From Hypomyces perniciosus (Eukaryota; Ascomycota; Sordariomycetes; Hypocreales; Hypocreaceae): a stretch of 64,000 nt of DNA. Every line of letters starts with the position of its first letter. Positions within the stretch are counted from its first letter, which is position 1. Position numbers and translations under genes: made by a program. The stretch is from positions 2,790,001 through 2,854,000 of the forward strand of contig SPDT01000001.1 in NCBI GenBank assembly GCA_008477525.1. The letters run 5' to 3'. Positions 1-9,903 of the stretch are shown piece after piece. A model generated the notes under the pieces. The model did not search any database and was not told the origin of the DNA. It worked only from the letters and a program-made list of their open reading frames with translations.

Positions 1-483
1 TCCGAAGGTTCCCAAGCTACCAGCCGCGTGCTCAAGAAGATCGGCGTTGTGAGTGCGGCTGGCCGTCTCCAGGGTACCATCTCCAAGCACAATCTCAATA
101 TCGGAAACAGTGTTGTTGAAGAGGCCATAGCGGTACATGCTGCTCTCACCAGAGAAGCCGGAATATCCACCACCAACCGTGATGCCCTTGAACTCCATGA
201 CAATCTTGGGCATGATACCGTGCTTCAGAGTGTGCGCTGCCAGGGCATCCATGGGCACCTTTGGCTCGGCTTGGACGGTCATTGTCTCCAGGTTCACGGG
301 GAACAGGCGATCCATGCTGCTCGTGTCTACGATGGCGTCCTGCTTGAACGCCAGAGGACGGGTAGAGCTCGTGGAGCCATGGTAGACGCGGAAGGGCTTC
401 TTGTTGTCGTAGAAGTGCTTGACCTGCTCCTGGATCTTGGCCACAGCGGCGTTGTGCTCCTCGAGGAGCCTTGCTGGATCCAT
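1..483 (-). CDS. Delta(24)-sterol reductase (DHCR24/DIMINUTO)-like FAD-linked oxidoreductase, N-terminal part
   Basis: An open frame runs from the ATG at 483 to the window edge (161 codons) without a stop, so the C-terminal part lies outside. The visible part is the N-terminal half of a PCMH-type FAD-binding domain. It includes a VPMDALAAHTLKHG stretch around residues 84-97, a GITVGGGYSGFSGESS glycine-rich segment at about 107-122, and the YRYGLFNNTVSDIEIVLGDG block that DHCR24-type reductases share (family counterpart: SSSHKYGLF...ELVLADG). Members reduce the C24 double bond of sterol side chains using FAD. Fungal homologues are widespread but their substrate is less certain, so the reductase name is a family inference. 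There is no obvious N-terminal membrane anchor before the FAD domain, and the protein starts directly with MDPARLLEEHNAAVAKIQEQ. The upstream region is 1.15 kb long and faces the tetraspanin gene, which is divergent. Confidence 0.75.
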   Translation of the reverse strand, partial: MDPARLLEEHNAAVAKIQEQVKHFYDNKKPFRVYHGSTSSTRPLAFKQDAIVDTSSMDRLFPVNLETMTVQAEPKVPMDALAAHTLKHGIMPKIVMEFKGITVGGGYSGFSGESSMYRYGLFNNTVSDIEIVLGDGTLETASRTHNADLLEHAAGSLGTFG

Positions 484-1634
484 GGCGAATGCTCAGGGAC
501 CGTGATGAATACAATTGATATGAGAATCACGTACTCGGAGCTTGAAGCTTGAAGCCATTCGAAGGGCTGTGACGTATGTGGCCGGTCGGTTCGGGATATT
601 TATGTCCCTGTAAATTGGAAATTAGGTACATTAGTACTACATAAATTAAGGAGGCTGGGTCGGGATGACGTCCCACTGCTAAGCCTCAGTGCAGGGCGGC
701 TTGGCTGCCAATCATTTTGCACTGTTTGGTGCTTGAGCAGGCTATCACGATTCTGGTGTTAATTATCACGAGAGCCGAGCTGTTGCAAGTTGCAGTAGTA
801 TTATTGCTACTCTGTAATCTTTATTTAATCGAGCCAGCCCAAGATTCAGGCAAAGCTGTCGTGCAAACTGGTATGTTGCATGAATATAAATACGATGCGT
901 ACATACGGAGCAGAGGGCACAGAACTGCACAATTCGCGATAAAAAGAACTCGCCAAGCCGGGTGGTCTGACCAATGGTGAAAACACACGTAAGATGAGAC
1001 CAGTCTGATTGATATGTCGTTTCTCGATTTTCTTTTTCGTTTCGTTGCGACCCGATGAACCCAACGACTCGAGCTTCTCTATTCCGCCAAACGCGCTGGC
1101 ATGGGATGATATTCCAGTGATACTCCGCATAGCCGCAAAGGACGGCCCCTTTACGAATGATATCTGAGAATTGCCATCGGATAGCGTGTGTAGAGGATTA
1201 TACATCTATTATCAATCTCCATAATGAGCACCAAATAACTAGCCATATTACATACAGCACTTGGTTATAACAATAACACATCACCTACCTGCAAGGTTCC
1301 CCCCCCCCCCCCCCCCCCCAACATGCAAGTACTCGTAGGGTTACACTGAGACGGGTCAATTGTAGGCCCCCCCCAAATGCTGGCCAGGGCCATTCCCTCC
1401 GAATCATCAGACCAACAACGCCACTGTCGCTGTTGTTGCATTGTCGAGGCCAATAGGCAGTGAAGAGGACAAACCAATCCGAGACAGATCCCAGGCGGTG
1501 GCTGTCAAGCTGTAGCTACGAGTACGGAGTACGGAGTATAGCTATATCATAGCTGTCCCTCTTTTCTTCTACTTCGTCTGCGTCACACGAGATTTCCACC
1601 TCTTGGCAGTGTTCAGCCTTCATGAGAGCGCAAA
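484..1634. other. Intergenic region between divergent genes (sterol reductase-like and tetraspanin)
   Basis: No gene-like open frame was found. The stretch holds a run of 21 C at 1299-1319, a shorter C7 run near 1369-1375, and a tandem TACGGAG motif around 1521-1537 of a kind seen in several spacers of this window. It should contain the promoters of both flanking genes. Confidence 0.6.
1299..1319. repeat. Homopolymer run, C21
   Basis: Twenty-one consecutive C on the plus strand (G21 on the minus strand), which could form a G-quadruplex or i-motif and is prone to length error in sequencing. Confidence 0.9.
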
Positions 1635-2676
1635 ATGGCCATCAATTTGGGGCTCATATATCTCCTGGTAAGAATTGCTACGTATTGATAGTCTCTGAGA
1701 TATAATTGCTGATTCGTATCACTGTCCAGGCGAGCTGTGTGCTTTTCGCCATCGCAGCGTGAGCTCTCCCACCTCATTCTCCTCCATCTCACAATCCCCT
1801 CAAAGCCCAAAGCTGACCTTGACGATACTATATGCCACAGCGTCGTACACTTTCATAGTTCCCACCTCTCTCTCCCCATCAGCCCAGTCATCACCATCTT
1901 CACGATCCTCCTCCCCCTCGGATCGTTCCTTAATTCCTTCATCTACCCCAGCATCCTCCACGCCGCCCGCTCCTCCTCCTCCCGCCTGCAGCAACTCAAC
2001 CCCATCATCCTACAAACGCTCCAGGCCATCATCACAACTGTCCTAGCAACTTTGCTCTTCGAAGGCATAGTCCCCTCGCAGGGCCTCGAATGCATCCTCG
2101 ACAATGAGTGGATGCGTATGTTCCGCGCCCACGATGCCAAGTCGATCCGGCTTATCCAGGATACCCTGAATTGCTGCGGTCTCAATTCCCTCAAGGACAA
2201 AGCATATCCGTTTCCGCCAAAGGGGGCGAATACGTGTGCAGAGATGTATGGGCGTACACTCGCCTGCAAGGGACCATGGAGGTCTGCGTTGCAATCCAGT
2301 GCTGGGGCGGACTTTGGCGTTGTGCTAGCTGTGGGCTTGATGCAGGTGCGTTTCTGCATACTCACGAGATTCCGCATGCCACTAGTATTGATACTAACAG
2401 AGAGTTGAATGTCAGATCCTTGGCCTGCTCATGATGAGAGAAGGAACCAGCTGGTGGTCTTCATGGCGCACTGTCGGCTGGAGACGCCACCGCCTGAACC
2501 GACATGAAAGCCGCCCTCTATTAACAGGCGTCCCAGATGGAGAAGAAGAAGGCGTCGTTGAGAGGCAGGACGCTAACCCGCGTGGATACCAGAGTCTGCC
2601 CGGGAACGAGGAGACTGGTCCCAGGGTTGAGCCCTCTGTGATGCATCACGAGCGCAATGACTGGGCAGGTAATTAA
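1635..2676 (+). CDS. Fungal tetraspanin (Tsp3-like) membrane protein
   Basis: Four exons are inferred: 1635-1667, 1730-1758, 1841-2345 and 2416-2676, giving 275 aa. The three introns all have GT-AG ends and restore one frame. The product has four hydrophobic segments: residues about 3-22, 32-48, 75-90 and 178-198 (the last spans the third intron). The large extracellular loop between TM3 and TM4 carries the tetraspanin hallmark CCGLNSLKDKAYPFP plus further cysteines in GLECIL, NTCAEMYG and LACKGPW, so the CCG signature and the partner cysteines are present. The cytosolic tail of about 75 residues is charged and contains an acidic GEEEGVV segment. Tetraspanins organise membrane microdomains, and in plant- and insect-associated fungi some are needed for penetration structures. 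Which tetraspanin class this is (Pls1, Tsp2 or Tsp3) is inferred only from length and loop pattern. The start is chosen because MAINLGLIYLL opens TM1. Confidence 0.82.
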
Positions 2677-2957
2677 CTTGAATTGGCACCTCCGACAAAG
2701 GCGTCCTTGACCGTGATGGGGTTTGCTTCCGCTCTAAGAGGAAAGGGCTGTTCGGTGGGAGAGAAACAACTGTTTGCATTGCATAGGACAAAAGTTGATA
2801 GGATCCTTACTCAAACTACAAGTATGACTGCAAATTACAATAGCGAGATTTGCATTGAGAATTCCGAAAATGATTTCTTGGATACAACAAACTCCTGCTA
2901 TTAGAGGCTAAGACAAGTCACTAAGATGACCAGTGCTTCTCACTATTAAACTGTCCA

Positions 2958-5738
2958 TCACCTTTTCCGCGGCCCAAGTGCTTCTTTGCCCAACTTCTCC
3001 AACGCTGCTTCGTACGTCTCCACCCTCTCCTCACTCATCTCCTCTATCCTAACTCGATCCACCTTCTGCGCTCTCCTTACACCCGCGCCCTTTGCAATCT
3101 TGCCCCAGAACCATCCACTCTCCCCATCACCGACCAGAGTCCAAGCGCAACCCGATCTACCCGCTCGGGCTGTACGGCCCACACGGTGAACATAGCCCGC
3201 TACGCTTGGCGGCAAGTCATAGTTGATGACATGACTCAGTTTCGGAATGTCAATACCACGAGCAACGAGATCAGAAGCGACGATGAGACGCAGAGGCGAA
3301 GATGGAGTCGTGAAAGCACGTAGCGTCTTTCGGCGAGTACTTGTTGGAGTGGTGGACGTGAGTGTGCTGATGTGCGTGGCGAGAGACTTGTCGAGGAGTG
3401 TGAGCAGTCGTGATAAGCGGAGGGCGGATTCGTTGGACTTGGTGAATATGAGAGACATGGGTATTTGCGATTTTTGACTTCTAGGAGAGGGAGTTTCGTC
3501 TGCACTTGAGTCCGAGTCCAAATCTGAACTGGTATCGGAATCTGAGCTTGCATCCGAGTCTGAACTCGTGTCTGAACCAGAGTCGGAGCTGGAGTCGGAG
3601 CTGGAGTCGGAGCTAGAGTCTGAATCTGACTCTTCCTTTGCTCCCGAGGAACCTTCCACTCCGAGCTTCTGGCCCTCAGTAGCCATCTGCTGACTTCGTA
3701 AAAGATCAAGGAGATAGAGCGGCTTGAGATTAGCATCATGAACCCTGATGGCAAACTCCTTCAGGGACGCTGGGAGCGCGTGCTCAGCAACCTGAACGTC
3801 CCCATCGCTCTCCAGGACAATCAGTTGAGGCCTCCTCAGAGCCAACTGGTTTAACAGACTTAGGTCCCGCGTCAACGTAGCACTGAGAATCACCTTGCGC
3901 ACCCCCGAGTACGCCATATCGGGGAAGTCTCTGGCGCTGAACTTGTTGACCTTGAATTTCTCCAAGACCACATCTAGCCAGCCCTGGAAGCTCTGGGCAA
4001 GAAGCTTGTCCGCCTCGTCTACAACTAGCCATCGGACGTAGTCAAGACTGAAACCTGCTGTCTGCTCAATATGCTCGACGAGTCGACCAGGTGTGCAGAT
4101 CAAAACATCCACCTTTGAATAAAAGTCGACGACCTGGCCATCCCAGGGGCCGATTCTGGGGTCCTTGTCTTCGGTTCCAGAGCCAGTCAAAATCTTGTCG
4201 AAATCTGCGTCGGTTCCAGTCGCCTGCAATGCTTTTTGTTCCTTCAACTTTCTGTACGTCTCGGGATCATATCTGGATTCGCTTCCAATCAAGGAGTCTT
4301 GCTCAGACACCATAGACTGACTTCCAACGGCAACACCAATCCGTACCCTCTTGCGTTCCTCGCCTTCATATGCCCTAGCACAAATCTCAAACACTTCTTG
4401 AGCCTGCTTGACAAGTTCTCGAGTCGGCAAGACGACAAGCGCTCTCAGCCTGGTGACGACACCATTGCTAAGGTCTCTGACTATAGGTAAGGCATAGGCT
4501 AGTGTTTTACCGGAACCGGTGGCCGCTGAAATGAGGAGGTCTCCTGGCTGCTGCTTGTTCGTCGGGAGCAATAAAGGCAACGCCGCCGTTTGAACCGCGA
4601 AAGCCTCGGCGTACCCCTTCTCTTCAAGTATGCGCGCTGGCTTAGGAGGGATTCCAAGATCCGTAAACGGAGTACGGGTATCCTGGGAAACACGGATTGG
4701 AGCTGATAACCATGACGGAAGGGTGTCATATGTTGGTTTCGCCGTGCTTGGAGCGGCTGGCTCGGGTTGTGGGAGAGGCTCCAAGCCGTGCAGCTCGACA
4801 GGCTCCTCTGGTTCTTCGGTTGCGTCTTGGGCTTTGGCAACTTCGGTAGCAAATCTCAGTGACTTGGCTTTTCGCTCAAGGACCGTCTTGTGTCGCTGGT
4901 CATCCTGGTCCTCTTCTAGGGCCTCCTCCATCGGTGTGTCATCTTGCGGTTTCTTCTTCTTCTCCTTCTTTACCTTCCTTTCTGTCGTTTCCTTTGATTT
5001 CTTGGGTGTTTCGGTGGCACCCTCATTCACTATTGACGCGTCCGCATCCACCATATCGGTATCTTCGTCCTTAGTTGTTGCATCCAACTGTTCGACTTCG
5101 GGCTGTTTCTTCTTTTTCTTCTCCTCTTTCGTGGTCTTTTTGTCCTTCCGGCGCTCTTTTTTTGGTGGACTCTCCTCGATTTCCGCGTCTGCTGTTGAGC
5201 CATTGACCTCTGGTATCTCAGTTGCCACAGCCTCGGGATGGACCTCTTCGTCTACTTCATCTGAAGTTTTGTCCTTGCCCTTGTCCTTCTTTACGTCGCG
5301 ATCGACATCTCCTTCTGCCGCCTCGGGGGCCTCATCCTGGTTCTTATCCTTCTTGCTTTTCTTTGACTTCTTCGTGCTTCCATCCTGCTCTTGCGTCTCA
5401 CCTACCGCATCGATGTCTTGCTTCCCTTTTGCCTTTTTCGATTTCTTGATCCGAGATTCTGACGTTTCCTCCTCCTCATCTCGCTTTCGCTTGGGCTTTG
5501 GAGGACTCGGCTGGTCATCGAAGTATTGTATTGTAGGCGCTTCGGGTTTCTTCTCGGACTTTACTCCAGGGACGTAGCGTGAGTAACTGAATCCATCGCC
5601 AGACACTTTGACAGTTGTCGCAGCTGTCGCAGGCGCAGATGTAAGAGCAGAGACTGGGGCTGGTTTGGGAGCAGAGGCAGTTTCGTAACTTTTGGGAGTC
5701 GTTTGGCCTTCGGCCGGAGGCACATATCTCGCATACAT
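2958..5738 (-). CDS. DBP6: ATP-dependent RNA helicase Dbp6 (DEAD box, 60S ribosome biogenesis)
   Basis: Single-exon gene of 926 aa. The ATG at 5738 opens the MYARYVPP start typical of fungal Dbp6; the upstream extension of the frame to 5783 begins only with TTG. Residues 1 to about 330 are a low-complexity nuclear/nucleolar tail rich in KKSKK, KEKKKK and acidic blocks. The helicase core follows with the Q motif FTDLGIPPKPARILEEKG, motif I AATGSGKT (about 403-411), PTRELVKQ, TPGRL, motif II DEAD (about 572), SAT (about 618), motif V ASDLVARGID and motif VI HRVGRTARAGR (about 850). Between the two RecA domains lies a long Ser/Asp-rich insert (about 705-750). Dbp6 acts in the nucleolus in early pre-60S particle assembly. 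It is transcribed divergently from gpi3. Its 3' end lies 0.28 kb from the convergent tetraspanin gene. Family assignment is firm; the subfamily rests on the N-terminal signature and the long inter-domain insert. Confidence 0.9.
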   Translation of the reverse strand: MYARYVPPAEGQTTPKSYETASAPKPAPVSALTSAPATAATTVKVSGDGFSYSRYVPGVKSEKKPEAPTIQYFDDQPSPPKPKRKRDEEEETSESRIKKSKKAKGKQDIDAVGETQEQDGSTKKSKKSKKDKNQDEAPEAAEGDVDRDVKKDKGKDKTSDEVDEEVHPEAVATEIPEVNGSTADAEIEESPPKKERRKDKKTTKEEKKKKKQPEVEQLDATTKDEDTDMVDADASIVNEGATETPKKSKETTERKVKKEKKKKPQDDTPMEEALEEDQDDQRHKTVLERKAKSLRFATEVAKAQDATEEPEEPVELHGLEPLPQPEPAAPSTAKPTYDTLPSWLSAPIRVSQDTRTPFTDLGIPPKPARILEEKGYAEAFAVQTAALPLLLPTNKQQPGDLLISAATGSGKTLAYALPIVRDLSNGVVTRLRALVVLPTRELVKQAQEVFEICARAYEGEERKRVRIGVAVGSQSMVSEQDSLIGSESRYDPETYRKLKEQKALQATGTDADFDKILTGSGTEDKDPRIGPWDGQVVDFYSKVDVLICTPGRLVEHIEQTAGFSLDYVRWLVVDEADKLLAQSFQGWLDVVLEKFKVNKFSARDFPDMAYSGVRKVILSATLTRDLSLLNQLALRRPQLIVLESDGDVQVAEHALPASLKEFAIRVHDANLKPLYLLDLLRSQQMATEGQKLGVEGSSGAKEESDSDSSSDSSSDSSSDSGSDTSSDSDASSDSDTSSDLDSDSSADETPSPRSQKSQIPMSLIFTKSNESALRLSRLLTLLDKSLATHISTLTSTTPTSTRRKTLRAFTTPSSPLRLIVASDLVARGIDIPKLSHVINYDLPPSVAGYVHRVGRTARAGRSGCAWTLVGDGESGWFWGKIAKGAGVRRAQKVDRVRIEEMSEERVETYEAALEKLGKEALGPRKR
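3490..3632. repeat. Trinucleotide-like repeat encoding the Ser/Asp tract of Dbp6
   Basis: Imperfect 6- to 12-bp repeats of GAGTC/GGAGCT units on the plus strand encode a run of SDSDSSSD-type residues on the minus strand. This is a coding minisatellite inside the helicase linker and is probably length-variable between strains. Confidence 0.7.
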
Positions 5739-6136
5739 GTTTTCAAATCGATTGGCCCTCCAAAAAGCGGAAAAGATCCTCAAAGCATCCGAGGTCTCAA
5801 GCTCTGGAAGTGGGATGCAAATAGATGCGATAGCTCGTCCAAAAATTTGGAGGTTGCGCCGTTATCGGGATTCTGCCGCATCACACCGCTGAGCTTATCA
5901 GTTCCTTTTGGTTGCATCATTGGGGACGTGTTCGAGTTTCCTAAACAGTGGATATATCTCCGTATGCTAATACTACTACCACTCCGAGTTTCACAGAGCC
6001 GCTTTCCCTCATATATTCAGGCGGATCAGATGAGATGAGCCGGGGGGAGGGAACAATGCCAGGGTTCTGGAGGAGGAATAACTGAATAAGCCATGACGGG
6101 ACTTTGTCTGCATTTCTTCTTCTCACCTCCGCCAAG
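5739..6136. promoter_or_regulatory. Shared divergent promoter region of DBP6 and gpi3
   Basis: Only 398 bp separate the two start codons, so both promoters must overlap or abut here. No clear TATA box was identified. A short in-frame extension upstream of the gpi3 ATG exists, but it does not resemble the family. Confidence 0.5.
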
Positions 6137-7717
6137 ATGACACGCCGAACGTATAACATCGCCATGGTCAGCGATTTCTTCTTCCCTCAACCTGGCGGCG
6201 TCGAGTCTCATATCTACCAACTCTCGAGTAAACTCATCGACCGAGGCCACAAGGTCATCGTTATTACACATGCCCACGATGACCGCAAGGGTGTCCGCTA
6301 TCTGAATAACGGGCTCAAGGTTTATCACATTCCCTTCCTCGTCATATATCGCCAGGCGACTTTCCCTACGGTCTTCTCATTCTTCCCCATATTGCGGAAC
6401 ATCTGTATTCGCGAGCAGATCGAGATTGTTCATGGCCATGGAAGTCTCAGCAGTCTCTGCCACGAAGGCATATTGCATGCGAGGACAATGGGGTTAAGGA
6501 CTGTCTTTACGGATCACTCTCTGTTTGGGTTTGCCGATGCGGCCAGTATCTTGACCAACAAACTACTCAAGTTCATTCTGAGCGATGTGGATCATAGTAT
6601 CTGTGTGAGCCATACCTGGTGAGTGAGACTATACACGTACACAGCCTTTCATCCCCATGCTCTTCCATCTCATTCATTGTATGAACATTCATCTAATGAT
6701 CTGTGCAGCAAAGAGAATACCGTGCTTCGTGCATCTCTTGATCCTCTCATGGTCTCTGTCATCCCCAACGCAGTGGTCGGCGAAAACTTCAAGCCGCGCG
6801 ATTACCCAGACTCTCCTGAACATGGTGGCTTCGGGGGCGAACTCGCCCCTCGCCATCTGGGCCCTCACGACATGATCACCATTGTTGTTATATCCCGTCT
6901 GTTTTACAACAAGGGTACTGACCTCCTCACCGCCGCCATCCCCCGTATTCTCGAGAACCACCCCAACACTCGCTTTATCATCGCTGGCTCGGGTCCCAAG
7001 GCTATCGACCTGGAACAAATGATCGAGACCAACGTCCTGCAAGACCGCGTGGAAATGCTCGGCTCTATCCGGCATGAAGATGTCCGGGATGTCATGACCC
7101 GCGGCCATATTTACCTTCACCCCTCTCTGACAGAGGCCTTTGGCACCGTTATCGTCGAGGCTGCCAGCTGTGGCCTCTACGTTGTATGTACCCAAGTCGG
7201 CGGCATTCCCGAAGTCCTGCCCTCGCACATGACCACCTTCGCCAAGCCTGAAGAGGACGATATCGTTCTCGCCACGGGCAAAGCCATCACTGCCATGCGT
7301 GCTGGCAAGATCCGCACCGAAAAGTTCCACGACCAGGTCAAGAAGATGTACTCGTGGTCCAACGTCGCCATGCGCACGGAGCGCGTATACGACGGCATCT
7401 GTGGCACCATCAGCGAGGAGGAATTCTACGGGTTCGACACCAGCGGGTACAACGGGAGTCGGATCCGGGACTTTGCGCTGATTGACCGTTTGAAGCGGTA
7501 CTACGGCTGCGGCATCTGGGCGGGCAAGTTGTTCTGCCTATGTGTCGTGATAGATTACCTGTTCTTCCTGTTCCTGGAATGGTGGTTCCCCCGAGAGAAT
7601 ATCGATATATGTCTGGATTGGCCGAGAAAGACTCCGGCTCAGGATGGGGCTGATGAGAAGAAGCATACCTCTAGTAATCGGTCGAGTTCGTCGCATGGAG
7701 CAACAAAGCTGGAATGA
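6137..7717 (+). CDS. gpi3: GPI-anchor biosynthesis N-acetylglucosaminyltransferase catalytic subunit (PIG-A/Gpi3/Spt14)
   Basis: Two exons (6137-6618 and 6709-7717) give 496 aa, close to the usual 450-490. The 90-nt intron splits a Cys codon, and splicing creates SHTCKENTVLR, the conserved PIG-A motif, whereas the unspliced frame stops at the donor. The protein starts [20 protein letters not shown], a near-invariant opening of the family. It then shows the PIG-A block [13 protein letters not shown] (about 108-120), the GT-B nucleotide-sugar region with [12 protein letters not shown] and the E-x7-E region [19 protein letters not shown]-terminal transmembrane helix lies at about 434-454. It transfers GlcNAc from UDP-GlcNAc to phosphatidylinositol on the cytosolic face of the ER, the first step of GPI-anchor synthesis, as part of the GPI-GnT complex. 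The gene is essential in yeast. It diverges from DBP6. The tail after the TM is Ser/Lys-rich and poorly conserved. Confidence 0.93.
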
Positions 7718-8008
7718 TGAAGGAAGAGGATTAAAGGGATTCAAGGGAGCGAGGGAGTTTAGGGACACAGACTTATAACTTAATTACATCCTGTTCCTCA
7801 CACTACCTATCTAATACACAAACAAAACGAATTGGTAAAGCCGCCAAACCTTTGCCTCCTAGCTGCCTTGCGGTTTGTTTATTGGGTTTTACCCTTGTCC
7901 TCCTTTGGGCCAGGTTTGCCTCCGGGCTCCTCGTCTTCTGGTTCCTCCCCCTCGTCCCACCAGGTTTTCGGTGGCCAACCGCCTTCCAGTCCCTTGTTGC
8001 CTTTCGGT

Positions 8009-8356
8009 TTATCGTCGTCTTTTAGATCGTCGTCTTCTGGTTTCCAGTCTTTTTTTTTTTGGTTTGTTTTGCGGCTTTGTCGGGTTGCCTTTCAGTTCCT
8101 CCTTGTTTTCCGGCTTCTTGTCGCTCCAGCCTTTCGGTTTATTGTTGCCTGGTTTATTGCCGTCTGGTTTAGGCTTGTTATTTGGTGGGCTACCCACTGC
8201 GCTGCTGGCCAAATCTCTTTCGGCAAGAAACCCTCTATTACTCGGCAATGTGTTGCTAGTCCGAGTCTGCATTTCCTCACGCTTGATCGGAGGATAGGCA
8301 GGTACCGCGAGGGCACCGCCCCATATCAGAATAATAGCAGTAGTGCTAAGTTTCAT
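8009..8356 (-). CDS. Secreted Lys/Pro/Asn/Gly-rich protein, apparently frameshifted at an A11 tract
   Basis: The ATG at 8356 opens a clear signal peptide, MKLSTTAIILIWGGALAVPA, followed by a hydrophilic low-complexity mature region with GNKPGNNKPKGWSDKK-type repeats. As sequenced, the frame runs through a tract of 11 A (plus-strand T, 8050-8060) and ends as an arginine-rich tail at 8009 (115 aa). If the tract were 10 A long, the frame would instead continue to the stop at 7879-7881 with a tail of the same character (PEDDDLKDDDKPKGNKG, then GGWPPKTWWDEGEE), for about 158 aa. The longer frame keeps the composition of the upstream part, so I infer that the short form results from a one-base length change in the homopolymer, either real or a sequencing error. 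No domain was recognised. Its function is unknown; a cell-wall or effector-like role is possible but unsupported. Confidence 0.55.
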   Translation of the reverse strand: MKLSTTAIILIWGGALAVPAYPPIKREEMQTRTSNTLPSNRGFLAERDLASSAVGSPPNNKPKPDGNKPGNNKPKGWSDKKPENKEELKGNPTKPQNKPKKKRLETRRRRSKRRR

Positions 8357-8950
8357 GGCTATTTTGTTTTGTGCTTCGTAGAGGCAAGTGAAAGAGAAAC
8401 TGGAATTCGGGAGTAGGGAGCACTTTAGATGATAAGGCGGGAAGATGCTTCTTGATGGAAGAAGATGATAATAACCACCAAGTGATGGAGGTGACCATCT
8501 ATCTTACAGTCTTAGGTATATATTACTTGAACTTGGTATGCCAACTTGTATTGCAACACACCTACTCCTCTGTTACAAGAAATCACCTTAAAGGAACCTG
8601 AGATAATGTGCCATACCTGCCTGTCCTGTACGAGTACATGTATGAGTACAGAGTAGTTGAAACACAATAGTTGACCATGTTTTATAGAGCAGGTAGGGTG
8701 CAAATAGATGTAGTACTCGTGTTATCGGTGACAACAAGGGCAAAAGTGGGGTGAGGTACAATGGGATTATCTCGCGAAATTGGATAATGGATCCGTTACA
8801 AACATGGCCAATAATTAATACACTGACGCGCTACTTTTCAGCTACTCGTCTTCATCCTACGTATTCCATACAAAGTACGTTTCTCTCCTATATCGCACCC
8901 ATTGAAACAAACATCTCCAATTACGGAGTAGACGCAAGTTTGATAGACCT
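8357..8950. other. Intergenic stretch without a recognisable gene
   Basis: No convincing open frame. It serves as the upstream region of the secreted protein gene on the minus strand and of the 2EXR pseudogene on the plus strand. A TACGGAGTA motif occurs near 8924-8932. Confidence 0.55.
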
Positions 8951-9821
8951 ATGGCATCAGAGGAGACTGCCTCTTCCGGCCCTGTCTTCCATCCCTTTCG
9001 GCGTCTCCCTCCAGAACTCCGCCACCAGATATGGCTAGAATCCCTCATCAGCTCACATGTCCTCGACCCTCCCGCTGTCTGGTTCTTCGGCAACCACCGC
9101 GAAGACTCACCAGACTAGGGTCCAATACCTGATGATTTTAATGATGCCTTTCCGCCCTCATACGACGACTACGTCCCGCTTCGGTCATTGCCCCCTCAAC
9201 TGTTTGTGAGCCGTGAGGCACGAGACATCACACTCGGATGGGCTCGCGATGAAGAAAGAGTACACGTTACGCTTCTGCAAGGAGACGCAGAATAATGTGC
9301 TGTGCCGGCTTTTTGACATCGAATTCGATACCCTTAGAGAGGAGCCCCTTGATATGCGTCGTAGACTGGAGCATGCTATGCCAATATATGGAGACTGGCG
9401 GTACTCTGACCTGGTTACTGGAGATCTGACCTCGGGATCTGTTAGGTTTGAAGCTGTCGTTATTACCAGACAATGAGGCGATAGTCCTTTCTGACAACCA
9501 CCCTTGTGTGTATGGGAGCGGTCTGTGTGATTGGCAAGCTGATAGACATCTCACTCCAAGTGTTGCGAGAGCTTCCCCCAGCTATGGTTGATATTGATAC
9601 AATCTGCCGCCGCATTGTCCCCCGACTACAGCTGGTTAATCCGCTACATTTTCGAGAACCCAACGCTACGCTCGCATGACTCGAGCTCGAAATGGGCGGC
9701 TGATCAACTGTACATACCATTCCTCAATCACATTCTACCTCTTCTCCACAGCCCCTCGATATACTACCACTATAAGCATAGCCTGCTTAGGCTTCGCAAG
9801 CTGGCCTCAAGAGTGGTATAG
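8951..9821 (+). pseudogene. Broken 2EXR-domain gene
   Basis: From the ATG at 8951 the frame reads PVFHPFRRLPPELRHQIW, the start of a 2EXR domain very like the intact gene at 14723. It continues through PPAVWFFGN but hits TAG at codon 56 (9116-9118). Reading through that stop, the same frame carries PPQLFVSREARDITLGWARD, the family's second conserved block (compare PAQLFVNREARAATFVWIDR in the intact copy). It then stops again after about 40 codons, while a neighbouring frame resumes with KEYTLRFCKETQNN. The gene therefore has at least one nonsense change and one frameshift. A further open piece (9588-9821) may be the decayed 3' part. An intron could explain one of the breaks, but no good GT-AG pair was seen around the first stop. 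2EXR proteins are fungal proteins of unknown function. Confidence 0.7.
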
Positions 9822-9903
9822 CTTTCAAGAGCCGGAGTTAGGTGGTATAGCTTCCAAGAGCCGGAGTTAGGTGGTATAGCTTCCAAGAGCCGGAGTCAGG
9901 TGG
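9813..9903. repeat. 29-bp tandem repeat, about 3.1 copies
   Basis: Copies at 9813-9841, 9842-9870 and 9871-9899 (unit begins GTGGTATAGCTT) differ by only one or two bases, and a four-base fourth start follows. It lies at the 3' border of the 2EXR pseudogene. Confidence 0.9.

Noticed and set aside
4630..5577. Plus-strand 315-codon open frame rich in Ser/Phe opposite DBP6
   Set aside because: It lies entirely opposite the low-complexity KKSKK/acidic region of DBP6, whose codon pattern creates antisense openness. It has no family content.
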